Origin: Penicillium oxalicum
Taxonomy: Eukaryota > Ascomycota > Eurotiomycetes > Eurotiales > Aspergillaceae
Assembly (NCBI RefSeq): GCF_001723175.1
Contig: NC_064654.1
Location: forward strand, 3,224,001-3,288,000
Length of the DNA stretch: 64,000 nucleotides
Direction of reading: 5' to 3'
Shown here in pieces: positions 44,838 through 57,936 of the stretch. How positions within the stretch are numbered: position 1 is the stretch's first letter; every line of letters starts with the position of its first letter. A model generated the notes under the pieces. It was not told the origin of the DNA, made no database searches, and worked only from the letters and a program-made list of their open reading frames with translations. Position numbers and translations under genes: made by a program.

Positions 44838-46752
44838 CTTGGCGATCGGTCGGCGGCGAAGCACTGATGGTTAATAGTTCTGGACTGAAGCTTTACAAAA
44901 TTCCGCGCCCAACTTTTTTTCTCCCCGCCTGCCGCTTTGCCTGATAGGGAAATGTTTTGTGCCTTCAAATTAAGGCACACATTCCGCCCTGTCGCCTGTC
45001 GGGCCGGGCGCTTGGGTCGTCTAATTTCCTCGTCCTTGGGGAGCGAAACCCACTTGATCGACCTGGGACATTACGGTTAAGCATCACAGAGGTGGAAAAG
45101 TGATAAACGGTAGATTCTCTATGCCTCGATTCCAGAACTGAGCTTTCGTCAGAGCTCGTGCTATGCTTTCCAATTTCCTTACGATTGTCACCATTATTCC
45201 GTTCTGAGCCCCCAAAATAAAGATTTCACCCTCAGGATGCAGAAGTATAGAGCGATCTTCATACAAGTCCACCCTAAATTCGACCTTTGAGACAACTAGG
45301 CCATAATTATCTTGTCCTGATGCTTTGCGAAGACGTGTCTATGCAAGCACACGCCGATTTTCGCGGTGCAAAAGATGGCACAGTGCCCGTCGGGGAGAGC
45401 GTAGTGGTTTCAGGAATGGTCTAGGGCCTCTTGCTTTCTCGGCAAGGACGTGGACCAACACGTCAATGCCTGATGATCAGACGTGGTTGGCGCTTATAAT
45501 TATTCCCCACTGTGCCCATTGATTCCCGGTCTCAATTTCACCAGCTGTCAAGGATCATGCTTGGTCAGGCGCTTGGTCCTCCGGTGTTTGAAACGAGAAT
45601 GGGCTGCATGACTCGAGGAGAATGCTGCTTGAGTGTTCCTCCCGTTCTGCTTTGCCAATTCCGAATAGCCCTCTTTCCACACTGCACAATTAGTTCAAGG
45701 GGTCTTGAATTTGATCTTTGTAGCGGGACGTGACGGTACCCTTGATATCCAGTAGTTGTAACATGGTTCGTTGCATGATCCTGCCCGTCACTTAGATGAC
45801 TTAGTACAGCGACAGACCGGTTCTTCCAGCGCAAATTATAGCGATCGAAAGACTTGATTCACTCACCGGATAGGCCCCCAGTCCCTTTGCTCCTTTTATT
45901 GTCGCCGCGAGTCATGTCCACAGGTGGCCCGATTCGGGTGACGGGAGGGCCCTACGCCGTGAGTTTCTTGGTTCCCAACGGAGCCCGTTTCAGCATCTGG
46001 AACCTCCCCTCTTTCCATCTCTCGCTCTCCCTCTCTCTGTTTGCACACAAGGCCTACTCAGCTTTGTAAACTGGATTGTCGTTCTGGAATTCTTCTTCTT
46101 GCCGGAGATGCTTGTTCATGGGTCCTTCGAGTGATATGGATGAGCGGCAAGTGCGACTCTGCTTGACCTGTGCTCTGCCAAACTGTGGCAAATCCGCCCC
46201 TTCAATCGATCAATAACAACGTGGAGGTGAACTTGAAAGGGACATGCCAACACATCGTACACACGCACCATGCTTGGGCTTCCTTTTCCCCCCTTCTATC
46301 GGCTGGAGTATTCGCCAGCTGTTGCGGAGCAAATCAATCTGTCCCACACCAGGCTCCCGCGTACCTTTGCACAACGTGCCACGGATTACATCCGACCACG
46401 TAACACTTCCATCACTGCGATGCCGAAGCGAGCACCGGTACGAAGACGAAGGACAGACTGCGACGCGTGAAACGAAAAATGGTGGGAATCGTGGAACTAC
46501 CTGCCCGTTTTGATTTCTTGGAGACAATGTTGTTGATCGACGGAAGCCTGCATTACGTAGTTCAGAAGCCATGTGCATTCGACTGAGAGAATCACTTCAT
46601 ACAGGGGCAGATGACTCCGCGCCACAAAATTGAAGAGAGAATTCGATGCGGGATCAACCGCCAAACTGCGACATGTCATTGCCGCTTACGTCCAATGCAG
46701 ACATACCTGCAACTGTTAGCGATATGCATGAACGTATGGACTTGGTGGAATC
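44838..46752. other. Intergenic region (about 1.9 kb), no gene seen
   Basis: The first part is the promoter of KRR1. Short frames at 45565-45834 (-), 45854-46069 (+) and 46210-46578 (-) lack domains. Confidence 0.5.
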
Positions 46753-48229
46753 TCACATAGGGAAATATGCCTTCAACGAGGGGTCCTTGGCCTCTTCTCG
46801 AGCCTGCTCTACCAATTTGTCAAAGTTCTCGGCCGACATGTGCAAGCGCCGAGTCAAAGGATACAGGGCGAGGGAGAACAAGAGGTCGTCAATACATTCG
46901 CCGGTGTGTCGACCTATCTCCCGCATTCTGGGATCTGCGCCAACATCAGTCATCAGGGGGAACAGGGTAAAAGAAGGCCTTGGAAATGTCAAGGGTGTGT
47001 GAACCTACCGCTTGACCACGCCGTCAGCGGCAAAGGTATCATTTTTGTCTCAACCTCCGATAGTCCGGCTTGTGCAAGGAGGTCTTGTAATCTGGGTCCC
47101 ACGCGGAGATCCTTCCGATCGTCCAAGGAACGCATATACTGGGTGCTCCATCGGCGCAGTGCATGGCTGTCCGTGATTGAGCCGTTGTCCGACTGCACAT
47201 TGAAATAAATCTCAACCATCTGGACCCATCCACCCGGCCTCAGTACCCTTGATATAATTATCAGTCATCGCATGGAAGCTCTGCTACCATCAGACAAGAT
47301 GGGCCTCATCCCGTGGTACTCTGTGCAGTATTTTCTTCGGACCGGGTGTGCTCGTACCTGACGATGTCGCGAACGTACGATGGCCATCGGGATCGGTCGA
47401 TGCCGCTCGCGAGAAGTCGAGAATGCACCAGGTCAAAGTGATTGGCAGGGAATGTGAAAGGTCGGTTCAGGTCATCGATCTGTAGTGCTTTCAGTCAGCA
47501 GCTGTCATTTCCAAAGTCTCTCAACCCGCTGGTAGCGGACACAATATCTTTTTCGTGCCACTGGGCATTGCCACCTCGCAGTCCTCTGGGTCATTCTCTC
47601 CATCATGAAATGCTCAAGTGTCTGCGATGCTTGACTAATGGAGCGGGAGGAATCAAGCTACCAACCTGAAGCCAAAGATTATCAGGCACGTTGTCTGGGC
47701 TCATGTGCGGGGCAATATCTACACCGATAACCTGGACCAACAAAATGTCAGGGAGGCCTTGAATATGGGCACAAAGGTGGAAAGTCTCACTTCACAACCT
47801 GGGTAATGTTCCGCGACATCGGTTGCCCAAGACGCGGCTCCGTGGCCACAGTCCAGGATTCTATCCAACCGGCGAAGTGGGGGAAATATCAGTCGGCCAT
47901 CGAAGATTCTGTGGAACAACAATTGTTGCAAGTCAAGAGACTGCGCCTCTTCCTTGATGAACAATTAGCAGATGTCAAACAGGCGGAGATTCTGCTGACC
48001 AGTTTCATACATCATCCACAGGCCCAAAGTATATGCGATTGTCAATGGAGTATTTCTGGTATTCGCGGCCTTGGACGGTGATGATGTCGAGGAACTTTCG
48101 ATCCAGCTCAACCGTCTCTTCGTCGGGGTCCCTTGATCATATCCAGCTCGTTAGCCTTTTGGGGTCTGCTGGCAGTTGAACACTGGGAGGCATCGTCAAA
48201 TACATGGTGTTCATCATCAAGGACTTCAT
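46753..48229 (-). CDS. LaeA-like class I methyltransferase
   Basis: Seven exons: 48229-48204, 48131-48011, 47952-47791, 47731-47666, 47479-47358, 47247-47009 and 46934-46753, giving about 305 residues. The N-terminal block REYQKYSIDNRIYFGPVDD corresponds to the RTYHRYKEGKY-like lead of LaeA-family proteins. The SAM-binding motif I is RILDCGHGAASWATDVA (Asp83, Gly85, Gly87), where the usual third Gly is Ala. It is followed by CEVIGVDIAP, the acidic motif IDDLNRPF, FDLVHSRLL and VLRPGGWVQMVE. In Aspergillus, LaeA and relatives (VipC, LlmF type) are nuclear, work with velvet proteins and affect development and secondary metabolism; other relatives methylate small molecules. The core from 48131 to 46753 is firm. 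The first exon (MKSLMMNT) is my best guess, based on a 72-nt intron with a GCTAACG branch point. Confidence 0.82.
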
Positions 48230-51200
48230 GCAAAAGTGGTGATCCACAAACGTATCTCGCAGCGTATTTGCGATGGTCCTTCAAGTTCATCCGTGTCGAG
48301 GCGCGGGGTGGGACCTTCGAGCCTAAGAGATATCATAGACACCATACCATTCTCGTCAGTGCGGTCGGACTCTGATTGAGCATTGTGCGAGAATCCCCTC
48401 GGTTGATGGCGGCTCCTTGGGTCGGAAAAACGGTTGCACGATGATGATGACTCCTCTCGCGGGGCTAAGGTACCAACATTTTGTACCGGCTGTCCCAATC
48501 AGACCACCAGCGCCCAGTGATGAGTCTTAACGGGCTGAACGGAATCGCTCTGGTCGAATACCCAGAAGACAGCCCGGAGCTGCCTGTAAGATGGGCCTGA
48601 AACCTCTCGTCTTGGCTGAATCTAGATTGGGGCCGTGCGGACGACGGGTGCCTGTGGCATGCTGCTGCTCAATGGCAGTAAGTCTTCTAATGGATCGACG
48701 ATCACTGGAGACGGAATCTCTTCTATCTGGGACTCCAGTGTGCACTCCCTCATGTTGCTCAAATTTGGGTTCAACGGGACGGGGCCCTTGGGAGTCGATC
48801 TTCATGCTACAGCGCTAGACCATGGGCATCACGGCCCACGTCGATTCATCAAATAGGGTGGAGGACCTGTCCCTGTTGCTGCACTCTAAAGGGGCGTCTC
48901 ATGAACATGTATCATGTGCCTCAGCCAAGGCCGTATAGTGAAGCACGAGCGGGTCGGCTCATTAACCGAGGAATCGGTTCACCCACAAGGGCACAGTCGT
49001 GTTCAGCACCAAGGCTCATCCATTTTGGGGGGGGTGGGTAGCCTATGCTGCAGAGGCTGCGCAGCTTGTTCAGCCATGAAGAAAGGTTGTAGTGCCTCCA
49101 GCTGTCCATGGACTGAAAATTTACCCGAAAGACTGCTCCAAGTGCGTGGGCCACCGCGGTCTCAGCCGCTGCAATCTCAGGGCGACCGATCAGGTGGAGC
49201 GTGGCAGGATCATAGAATGTTACTTTCCGGCGCCACCAGTTGGCCTGCGATGACGTCCAGTACAGTAGGGCTTTGTGGGCTGCCATCAAAACCCTCTGGT
49301 ATTCGGGGCGACTGCGCATTGTCCATTTTGATCATTGACATGGTGGGAACCTATCCGAGTTATGGATCAAATACAGTGGTCCGGTCAGAGTCGGGACATC
49401 GCACTGAGATACGAAAGCGGTAATTGAAATGGAGCACAGATTACAATAGTTTGGGCTCTCGCCATGTGCCCATCGCATATAACCCGCTTGAGGCTTGCAG
49501 CTCGAGGTCAAACACACAATGCAAAGGCTTGGTGGAAGAGGAGCAGCAGTGAACGAGTGAACCTGCATGATCGACTCTAGCTTGATTCAAGCGTCAACGG
49601 AAACATTCGCCCGATAAGTCCTGCATCTCGATTCATGCAGAAATACCGGACCGGCGAACATCGATTTGAACAATTTACGGATTTTCAATTCCAGCCGTCA
49701 TGCACAGCAGAGACTGAAGGCCGAACAAGTCTCGTGATAAGAGTGCAGGAAACTACTTTATTTATTATTTACCTGTATCGTCTCAATCGTACTGTGCTTG
49801 ACCTGCGCAAAGCGCGGGTCGATAATCTCCTGACATACGTGACAGCACCCTCCAATCATTGCGATATAAGAATCCCAAAGTTGTTATTACAATTATTTTG
49901 CAGCGAGGAGTGAAAGGCATGACGTCGGGGCACTCTGTCAAACACGATTGGTGGGTTTCAAGGAACCACCCGTGCTTTTCAACGCGCAAGCATGCCCTTT
50001 TTTTGCTTCTGGCTCCATTCCCCTGGGGATCGTGGGCGAACGGCAAACGGAAGTGATGCCTCTTGACGGCCTATGAATCCCTTGTTCACCGCTTGTCCTG
50101 CGGGGCTACAATCGTGGAATGGGATCAATTGAGCACCGTATTCCCGTCACCTTGAGAGGGTTCCATCCCAAGACGCCAGCTTGTCATCCATCCAGACTCA
50201 GGCGGTTTTCCCGAGGTCAGGCGTGAGATCCTGGAAGACTGTGGTGTGGCTTGCGAGGGGTCTCATGACATGGAATTTGATGTTGACCTCTGAAGGGAAG
50301 AGTTCTCCGTGACTCTGACTTTGGGAATGGGAACGAAGTTCCGGATTCCCTTTCACCACACATTTGAAGGAGCCGGGTTACCCACGCGGAAAAAGCATCC
50401 ATCAAGGTTGCTGCTGACGCTGACTGCCATGAGCAGTAGGAATTTGACTTGAGGAATTGTGGACCATGTCTTTCATCTATGATACGAGTCTTTCACTAGT
50501 GTGGATCTGTGCCCACCCTCTTTCCAATCTCTTGGATTTTGCACCAGCCTCGTTTTTACGATTTCTCGGCCAGCTGGGGAGCGACCAAAAAAGGACAAGT
50601 GCATGAGCGGGCAGTCTTGCGCAGTTCGTCGATTCGTTACGTTGTGCCGCTCAAGCTGGGACATCTGTAGAGCACGGTTCTCAGGCTCTTCTGTCGGGCC
50701 GGGTCTTGCCAACACATCTTCGATTGTGGTGGGCACGGTGTCATTGTCATGGGAGCAATCCTCGAGTGGATGAGCCATCTGCTGCTGAGGAAAAGACAGG
50801 TGCCGAGGGAAGTTCGTTGCGGGCGAGACTCCAGATGACGCGCCGACGTTGCATTCCTCGCAACTGTGCGGTCATTCGGGAACATCATTAAGGTTTGCAC
50901 TGACCATACATTCCTACAATACGGTACGTAGGGCTCTTCCGAGTCCCGACTGCATCGTATTCCATCGTGTGCTCGTAGGGAAAATGTGGCTGTGTGCTTC
51001 TGCTAGTTTCAAATGTAAACGTTCTGAGGATAACTTCAATAGAGATTTGTGCTTTGTGACTCTGATCTTTAATCACCCTTCGTCGATATGCCGTGAGGTT
51101 TTACTGGTTGACGGTAATCAAGTTCACGCTTTTGCGCCGTACGACTCGAATGACAAGCTGTTTTGTACGGCAGATTCAAAGAGTAAAAAGAGAAGGGGGA

Positions 51201-52690
51201 AAAAATGCAACATGATTATAGTGAAAGTAATAGAAAAATCCTCCCAAGAGACAATGAGTACCTCGTCTCGGATCCGCACTCATCTTCACATCCACCATCC
51301 ATGGTTAGTCCAGACTGTCGCAGTGTCGAGTCCCAATCCCCAGGCTATACACCATCGACGGATGTCTTAAAGCTGTCGCAACTCGATGTACCCGACCAGC
51401 CGAACAACCGTTGGCACCAGAGCCCCAGAGCCATGGTTCACATTCCCCGGGAACAACCCTTCGAAACCATTGGCTTTTCACCACATAACTCTCTCTTTTT
51501 TTTTCCTTTTTTTTTTCTGGTTCCTCTTTGGGTGTACCGCAAAGCGACTTGCAAAGGGGCGGCTGGGCCCGTGGTGGTCCATTCCTATTCCCATTCCGTA
51601 AAGGTTCGCCCGGCATTTGAGCGGCGTGTCACGAATTCTTGGTCTTACATACCGGGTATGCACCCATGTGTCGTGTTCTATGTTGCAGGCAGGTGTTTCT
51701 GTGGGTAAAATGAATTGATTACCGGGGGGGTTGAATGTTAATGCACTCTGGTACAATACTGTAGTACATGACTTGGTACCTCATAGGTACATACATCCAT
51801 GGGTCATGTCTATGTAGTGCTGTAAATGTACAGTGATACTCTATTCTATTGCAGACTGGATAAGGTGTATTCGCAGGAGCTTGCGGGAGTTGTTTGTTGG
51901 GAGACTCTTGCTTACGTTCTTCTTGCTCTTCATTCTTTTTTGGGTAGGAGGTTTGGGTGGAGAGCGCGTTCATGCCTCTTGCTCTCTCGTTTCCTTCAGC
52001 GGGCTGTCTGTGTGTGAATAACAGGTCTGCTTAGTTCTAGAATCAAAGGTTCTTCTAGAAGATGTGGCCACGAAGGTTTGATCGCGGGAGTTCGCTGACC
52101 TTTTGTCGAGTCCTATGAGTGCAATAGCATATACTACCAGGGCTGCTACCGGCTTTGATGTTTATGGCAGCAGGACGTCAGAAGTGGAATCTACATCCAA
52201 AGGACGAGTTCTAGTCTGATGATAGAGGCAATTCCCGACTTCGTGAAGGAAGATCTTCATGAGATTTCATTGCTCGGGAAATTGATGCATCGCCTGTCAT
52301 CGCCGCACTGGAAATGCACCACTCTTTCCTCATATACTGAGAGACAAACTCTTCGCTAGGGCAATAGCTGGTAAATGTATGAACTTGTCTAATTTTGACC
52401 AAGATGAACGATCGCTCGTTTGTGGCAAGAGAAGGTATTCACACCCTTCGGAAAGGGCAAGGTAGAAAAAGAAAATCAGAATAAAAGTGGAGGGTATCAA
52501 TTCTGCTTCTGCAGCTCATAAGCAAACACGCAAATACAATTTATATATACAAGAAGCAAGGAGCCCGGAGGGATAGCTTCCGAGAGCCTGCTCAGTCAAG
52601 TTATCATGGAGAAGAAGGAAAGTCCGTCCTGAAATCAGTGATCGCAGCGGACACCAGTTTTCAGCCCACATGCTGCAATCATCAACAGCG
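48230..52690. other. Large region (about 4.5 kb) with no supportable gene
   Basis: I see only overlapping short frames on both strands. The longest are 48914-49423 (+, 169 codons), 48921-49319 (-, 132 codons), 50849-51370 (+) and 51205-51708 (+). None has a domain, signal peptide or consistent splice structure. Pyrimidine-rich tracts occur near 51490 and 51940. No transposon remnants or tRNA were recognised. It may hold long promoters, non-coding RNA or decayed genes. Confidence 0.5.
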
Positions 52691-53715
52691 CTACCGAACG
52701 TCTTCCCGCCCGGTCATGAACTTGATCGAGGCGGAGATGATTTCCATGACAACCTCAATCTCAGCCTCGGTCCGGGGTGCATAAATGAGGAGATACTCGG
52801 ATGGAATATTGGGTATCGTGCCGAGACTGAGGAACGTCATGGCCGATGTACCTGAGAACGCATGTCGTTGACCCCAGCCGGCTTCGATGATTTTTTTGCC
52901 TTTTTGGGAGACTTGTCAGTCACCCGTTCGATCCGTTTCAAGCATGACAGAAATTGGCCTTGGCGGTGCGAGACCTGCATACTTACAATCGGCGGGAGCC
53001 ATGACTGCATGAACCGAGTAATCATGGTCAGTGTGTACATGCGCAATCTCCCCCTGCATACAGGTGGCTAGATCGGTAATGGGGAGGTGGTTGGCAAGAA
53101 ATAACGCGTCTGAATGGCTTTCAAGGTTCGACTGTTGAAACTTGACGAGATGGTGATTACGCAAGCCAAAGGATGTAAATCGCGAGTGGAATCTCTATAT
53201 CCATCCGCATGAGTCTCGGAGATAGAACAACACTCAAAATCTCACACGGAGTCGAATCAACAACACAAGATGGGACAAACCTCCATGATATCCTCGTCAG
53301 GGATCTGAGTCAACTGTCTCTGTGGCACCACATGCGGACCGACCTCGGGTCTGCCGTCTCCTTTGCGCGATGCCAATTGTTCCTCTGACAGAGTCAAATA
53401 TCCATCATGGCCCTTGCCATGCCCGTCTGTCGCGTCAATCCGCTGCACATACACCTCCGTGCTGAGCATTTCACGGCCAAAGGGCTGGAACAGCGCCCGC
53501 ACCGTCATCCACCCCAAGAGATTATTTGGAACCCCACCATTTCCGTAGTTCTTGAAGATTCGGTAGTCGCGATAGACGGATGGGAGGAGCAAAAGACCCC
53601 CCACCACGGCGGCTGTGCCGAGCGCAACATGAAACCGGTCTTGTTGAGAGCGTGGTAGCGGGATCTTCTTGAGGGTGTCTGCGATGACCGACTCGAGCGA
53701 CATGGCGGAGGTCAA
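52691..53715 (-). CDS. Luciferase-domain (DUF5519-type) fungal protein
   Basis: Three exons: 53715-53281, 53194-52987 and 52911-52691, giving 287 residues (283 if translation starts at Met5). One membrane segment lies near residues 29-46 (VALGTAAVVGGLLLLPSVY), after an N-terminal amphipathic region. Then come GNGGVPNNLLGWMTVRALF and, in exon 2, the conserved core RFHSRFTSFGL, LPITDLATCMQGEIAHVHTD and DYSVHAVMAPADFSQKG. Exon 3 continues KIIEAGWGQRHAFSGTSAM and IPSEYLLIYAPRTEAEIEVV. This is the fungal family labelled luciferase domain in Pfam. The name comes from remote similarity; I know of no demonstrated light-producing activity and function is unknown. The acceptor at 52911 is chosen because it alone keeps the conserved frame. 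An apparent donor at 52851 is not used, since the frame runs on through it to the stop. Confidence 0.8.
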
Positions 53716-54648
53716 GGCCAGGGGATGGTCGGTCGGAACAAAAGTCGTCAGGAAGGGATCGAATCGATGAGGGGAAGAAGAAGTGGGAACTTCATCAGGG
53801 GCCGGGCAAGAATTCTAACATCACGGGCGTCCAGTGGCTGATATTCGGGAATAGGATGGTCTGACCATGCCAATAATGAAAGGAAAGGCATGGACGACTT
53901 GGGCTATTGGTAGCAAGTGAGACAGGCGGAGCGAACCATCTCGGCGGTTTAGACGCGCTGTCGGTGGTCCCGTGTTGTCCCGTGATGGACGCAAGCCACG
54001 CCAGGCTCCGCATTTCTTCGCCATTTCAGCTTGTTCTTAGGTGATATCGTGTACATCTGGTTCGTTCAATGGCTTTTCGTCCAGCAACAATTACGTGTTT
54101 GATTTCAATAATTTTCCAAGTCAACTCGAGATTCTTTCTTCCATTACCGATGATTCTACTCCGACTGGTGGGCGCAGTCTGTTGGTCTGATCTGAAAGGT
54201 GAAACAAAGCACCGACTCGCCTCGCATCGTCTGATCGCGATCACCCAGGGATTCTCCTGAGATCCACCGGGCACCCAGAGCTTGCATGCTCCACTTCATG
54301 CAGAGAGCTGACCGGGTTTTCCCTGGACGGGTGTAGCGTGAAGGAGGGCTAGAGGAAGGGGAACACAGCGCCTTGTCGGGGGATTTCCCATAGACGTAGA
54401 AGAAAGTCCAGCATACCCAGACGTTACTGGCAGGGGAAGACAGTGAGGAGCAAAGCTCATCAAGTCTTCTCCCGATCCGAGCCCGACGCAGAACCACGAG
54501 CGCGACTACGATGGAGAAAAGCTGTGGCGGGGCTTGTCGCGTGCATCCAACCCAAAATCTGGTGCGCTCTGTTTGCCCGTTGCAAGCAGATTGGGGGGGG
54601 TGGGAGGGCATTCTGAGTTGCTTTCGAGAGAAAAATCTCTCGTAGGCT
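53716..54648. other. Intergenic region, no gene seen
   Basis: Promoter of the luciferase-domain gene and 3' flank of GCP2. A 63-codon plus-strand frame at 54069-54260 has a hydrophobic N-terminus but no other support. Confidence 0.5.
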
Positions 54649-57544
54649 TCAGTCCTCCTTACTGATGGAACTGAGAGAATGAGCCAGCTTCAGGAGCACC
54701 ACGCTCTCGGTTGCGGCGAAGTAGTTCAAACTGAAAGAGTTGTCAGCGTTGGCCCATGTCTCCTTCGTCGAATGACGCTGGGGAAAGACTCGACTGACCT
54801 GTCCATAAGAATACGGAGATGGCGGTTGAAGTGGTCCTCGTAACGCTTGAGGGTCTCCTCGAGCTTCACGATACGGGATGGATCGTACGCGCGGGCATCA
54901 GGCGCACCGGTCTTGTCTCCCGCCAAGTCTGGATCGGCCGAGACCAGAGCACGCGAGAGTGACGAGGCAGTCCATTGACCAAACATTGTGCAGCAGGTCA
55001 TAAGCTTGGAATGAATCTAAAAGAGTTACCAGAACGACGTCAGCAAAGGGCAATGGCACCGTGGAATTGACAACGTATTGGAACTGCCAAACATACCTTC
55101 AGCAGCTTGGCCTGGGTGAGCATGCATTCCTTAAGGCAGGTATCCAGGAAATCCACGTGATCTTGCATCAACTCATCGACTGTTCGATTCACTTGTTTTG
55201 ACCCGTTGACGGTCACTTCGGAGCCATCAGCATCAGCTCCACTGACTCGATCCATCAGAGCCACCCAATTCGGCTCGATGACTTCGGCAGTACAGAAGTA
55301 TAACAGGTGTTGCACGAAAACCAGCATTTTGGCTCGGAGATTCCACGCCCGTCGCTTCCACAGCTCAAGTCGGCGATCGCTGGATCGATGTCGCCAGCTA
55401 GCAACTTTGTTCTGATCCGCCCAGGACGTCACAAGTAACGTCTCGACATGTCGCAGGGAAAGCAAATGACGGAAGATCAACTGATAGCGAAGAACGGTCT
55501 TGCGACTGATGACGAGGGAAAGCGGGAAGGGTACGGAGTAGTCCAGCTCAAGACCGCTGAAGCCCGTGATGCTGTTATCATCATCAGAGGCGTGGGAAGA
55601 GGCCGCTTGTTGTTTCTCAAAAGCAGCCTCCGGGTGATCCTGATCGATCCCAGAGACACTGACTACTTGCATCAACCATTTGGTCAGATCGACTTTGTTC
55701 ATTCGGACCTTCACATCTTCTTTGAAAGGATCCTGAGCGGCAATGCTCCCAGGCTGCCGTAGAACAAGATCCAGCAATGACTGGAGCTTGCTCTCGTTGA
55801 CCACGTTCACATTTTTGCGCAATTCTGACGCGCCCAGCTCGAGGAAGTACGAGAAGAAGTCGGACCGATCGAGGAAAAAGTAGTGTTTGAGAGAGCGGAA
55901 TCGAGTCGTCAGAGAGTTCTTCGTAAGCAGAAGATTTAGCAAGGAGGCGTTGGCGTGCGTATAGGCTGCGTTGACGTTTTCCAAAAAACGAGGGTCGTCC
56001 AGCGTTTTGGGGACATCTTGGACCGCCTTGCTAACATCGACTCCACCGCATTCTCGTACCACATTCAAGTATTTGCCGGCTAAAAGAACCCGGTCTTTGA
56101 CGCCTTCCAACTGGGGAGGCACCTCGTCATCACGGATCGTATACCGCTTCTCCCAATACTCATCAGTATAGTCCTCCTCCAGCTTCTCCCTTTTGATCCA
56201 CTTTTGTTCCTTGACCAGGAACTCCGCATGCGGGTCTTTGATGCCCCCGTGATGAAGCCACTCATTCAGCATGTTCATGTACGGTCGGCTGGCATCTCGT
56301 AATAATGTTTGGATGAGGGTCTTCGTTGTAGGATCACCCGAAAATGTTGCTAGTCGCTCCGTCAAGAGCCTCAGCACGTTGCCGCCTTTGCAAACCTTTC
56401 TGGTCGATCCCGGTACGAGATCGCCTCCCTCTTTGAGTTGTTCAAGAATATTGTCCACATCATCAAAATCGTCGATGGTCTCGTCAAGCTCGTCTGCGTC
56501 CAGCAGACCGTTCTTTCTCAGAAGGTCTTGCCCGATGGAATACAGCTGCACAAAGCACTGGCTTGTCGACATTGTATGAAGATGAAGTTGATGCAACGTG
56601 AAATTCGGATTATTTAATAGTTGACCCTCCAGTTGGGCAATCAAAATGAGATAGTCCTTCAGGATTTTGCGAATGGACGCGCACAGCGCGTGACAAACAG
56701 CACCATACTCTGCTCGGCTCTGAATTTCCACAAAGGCTTCCAGGGCGCTGAAGTGTGTGGCCATCTTCAGCATTGACTGGGTGAGATCGCGCAGTGTCGG
56801 ATCTAACCCTCCTGCGACTTGGAACACGGGTCCAGTCAAGCGGTCTTTTTCCGAGGTTGGATCGTATGAGCTATGGTAGTGAATGTATTGGCCCTCGTAA
56901 CCCATGAAAACGAAGAGAAGATCCTCCAAAAGAGCAGCCTCCTGGTCATGGGACGAGAGATCTTGAAAGGGCCGAGGGAGGAGCGACGGCGGCGCAGTGG
57001 ATGCTAACGGAGGCGTTGAGACCCGACAGGCGAGCGGAGCTGTCGAATGTGGAATCAAAGAAGCAATAGGATTCCATGACACTAGAGAAGGCAGAGAGTC
57101 AGCACATGTGCCACCTTGAAGCTCTATACCATCCCGCACATTAGGCGCGCGGACGGGGGACGAGCACGAACCTCCCGGTGAGCTCTGTGCATCTTTGCTT
57201 CCAAACGAGCTGCTCACTCCATCGGCCACCTTTGGCTTTTGGGATCTGGGCTTTTCCCATCCTCCGCGACTTGCAGTGCTGGGGCCTTCTTTGATCGGAT
57301 TCCTCCGCGCAGTCTTTTCCCGCGCTGATGTCACATTTCGCTCCGCACGCGTATCGCCAACTAGCTTTGGCCCTCGAAGAGATCGTTGTTTCGGGCTCGT
57401 AGTGCTGGTGCGCAGAGAATCCATCATCTCTGGCGGTTGCGGCGACGCGGCGCCGCGACCAGGCCTATCAGCGCCGACGCGATTGGAGACAGCGCGGGGT
57501 CGCGGAGCGCTCATGTAGCTCGTACGACGGTCATTGGCGGACAT
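54649..57544 (-). CDS. Gamma-tubulin complex component GCP2 (Spc97 family)
   Basis: Part of the gamma-tubulin small complex that nucleates microtubules at spindle pole bodies. Three exons: 57544-55097, 55016-54799 and 54730-54649, giving 915 residues, normal for fungal GCP2. Residues 1-180 are disordered and Ser/Pro/Arg-rich. The GRIP1 region starts with SSHDQEAALLEDLLFVFMG and EGQYIHYHSSYDP, and continues with ALEAFVEIQSRAEYGAVCHAL. The middle has RPYMNMLNEWLHHGGIKDPH and the TDEYWEKRYTIRDDEVPPQL stretch. The C-terminal GRIP2 region, which binds gamma-tubulin, includes LKHYFFLDRSDFFSYFLEL, YSVPFPLSLVISRKTVLRYQ, WNLRAKMLVFVQHLLYF and HVDFLDTCLKECMLTQAKLL. The last two exons supply CTMFGQWTAS and RHLRILMDSLNYFAATES. 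The gene is head to head with proteasome alpha-5 (392 bp apart). Confidence 0.95.
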
Positions 57545-57936
57545 AGTCCTTGCTCGGACGACTCAAGTATCATGAACTGCTGGCAGTACTGTGTTTTCGA
57601 TTCTAGGAGAAAGAAATTCGGGGAGATCAGGCGAGCGAGGCGCAACTATTGAACCCGCCTCTTGACAAGCGCGCCAGCCATCTTGCGGCGGGGGTTTGGG
57701 GCAGCTTTATTGATCATGGATGCCTGGCAGCCTTAGGCTCGCACGCCGACCAGGCACGCAACTTGCGTAACTGCGAGAGCTTCCCGCCGAGCGCGAGCTC
57801 ACATCTTCCATCGCCTTATTCCTTGAACCCCCATCTTTGCTCCTCGCTCTCATCAAATTGGTCCCCTTCGTCTTGGTGATCCGACTCCTCTTACCTCATA
57901 TAACTGTTTCTGTGTTTGTAACAGCGACCGCCCACA
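57545..57936. promoter_or_regulatory. Divergent promoter between GCP2 and proteasome alpha-5
   Basis: 392 bp between opposite start codons. GC-rich in the middle with CT-rich leader sequence before the proteasome start. No specific site recognised. Confidence 0.5.

Noticed and set aside
48914..49423. 169-codon plus-strand frame, and the 132-codon minus-strand frame it overlaps
   Set aside because: They overlap each other, neither has a domain, and no splice partner was found. The minus frame looks slightly more protein-like but is not supportable.
52851..52852. Apparent splice donor (G-GTACAT) in the luciferase-domain gene
   Set aside because: The reading frame continues through it without a break and matches the family to the stop at 52691.
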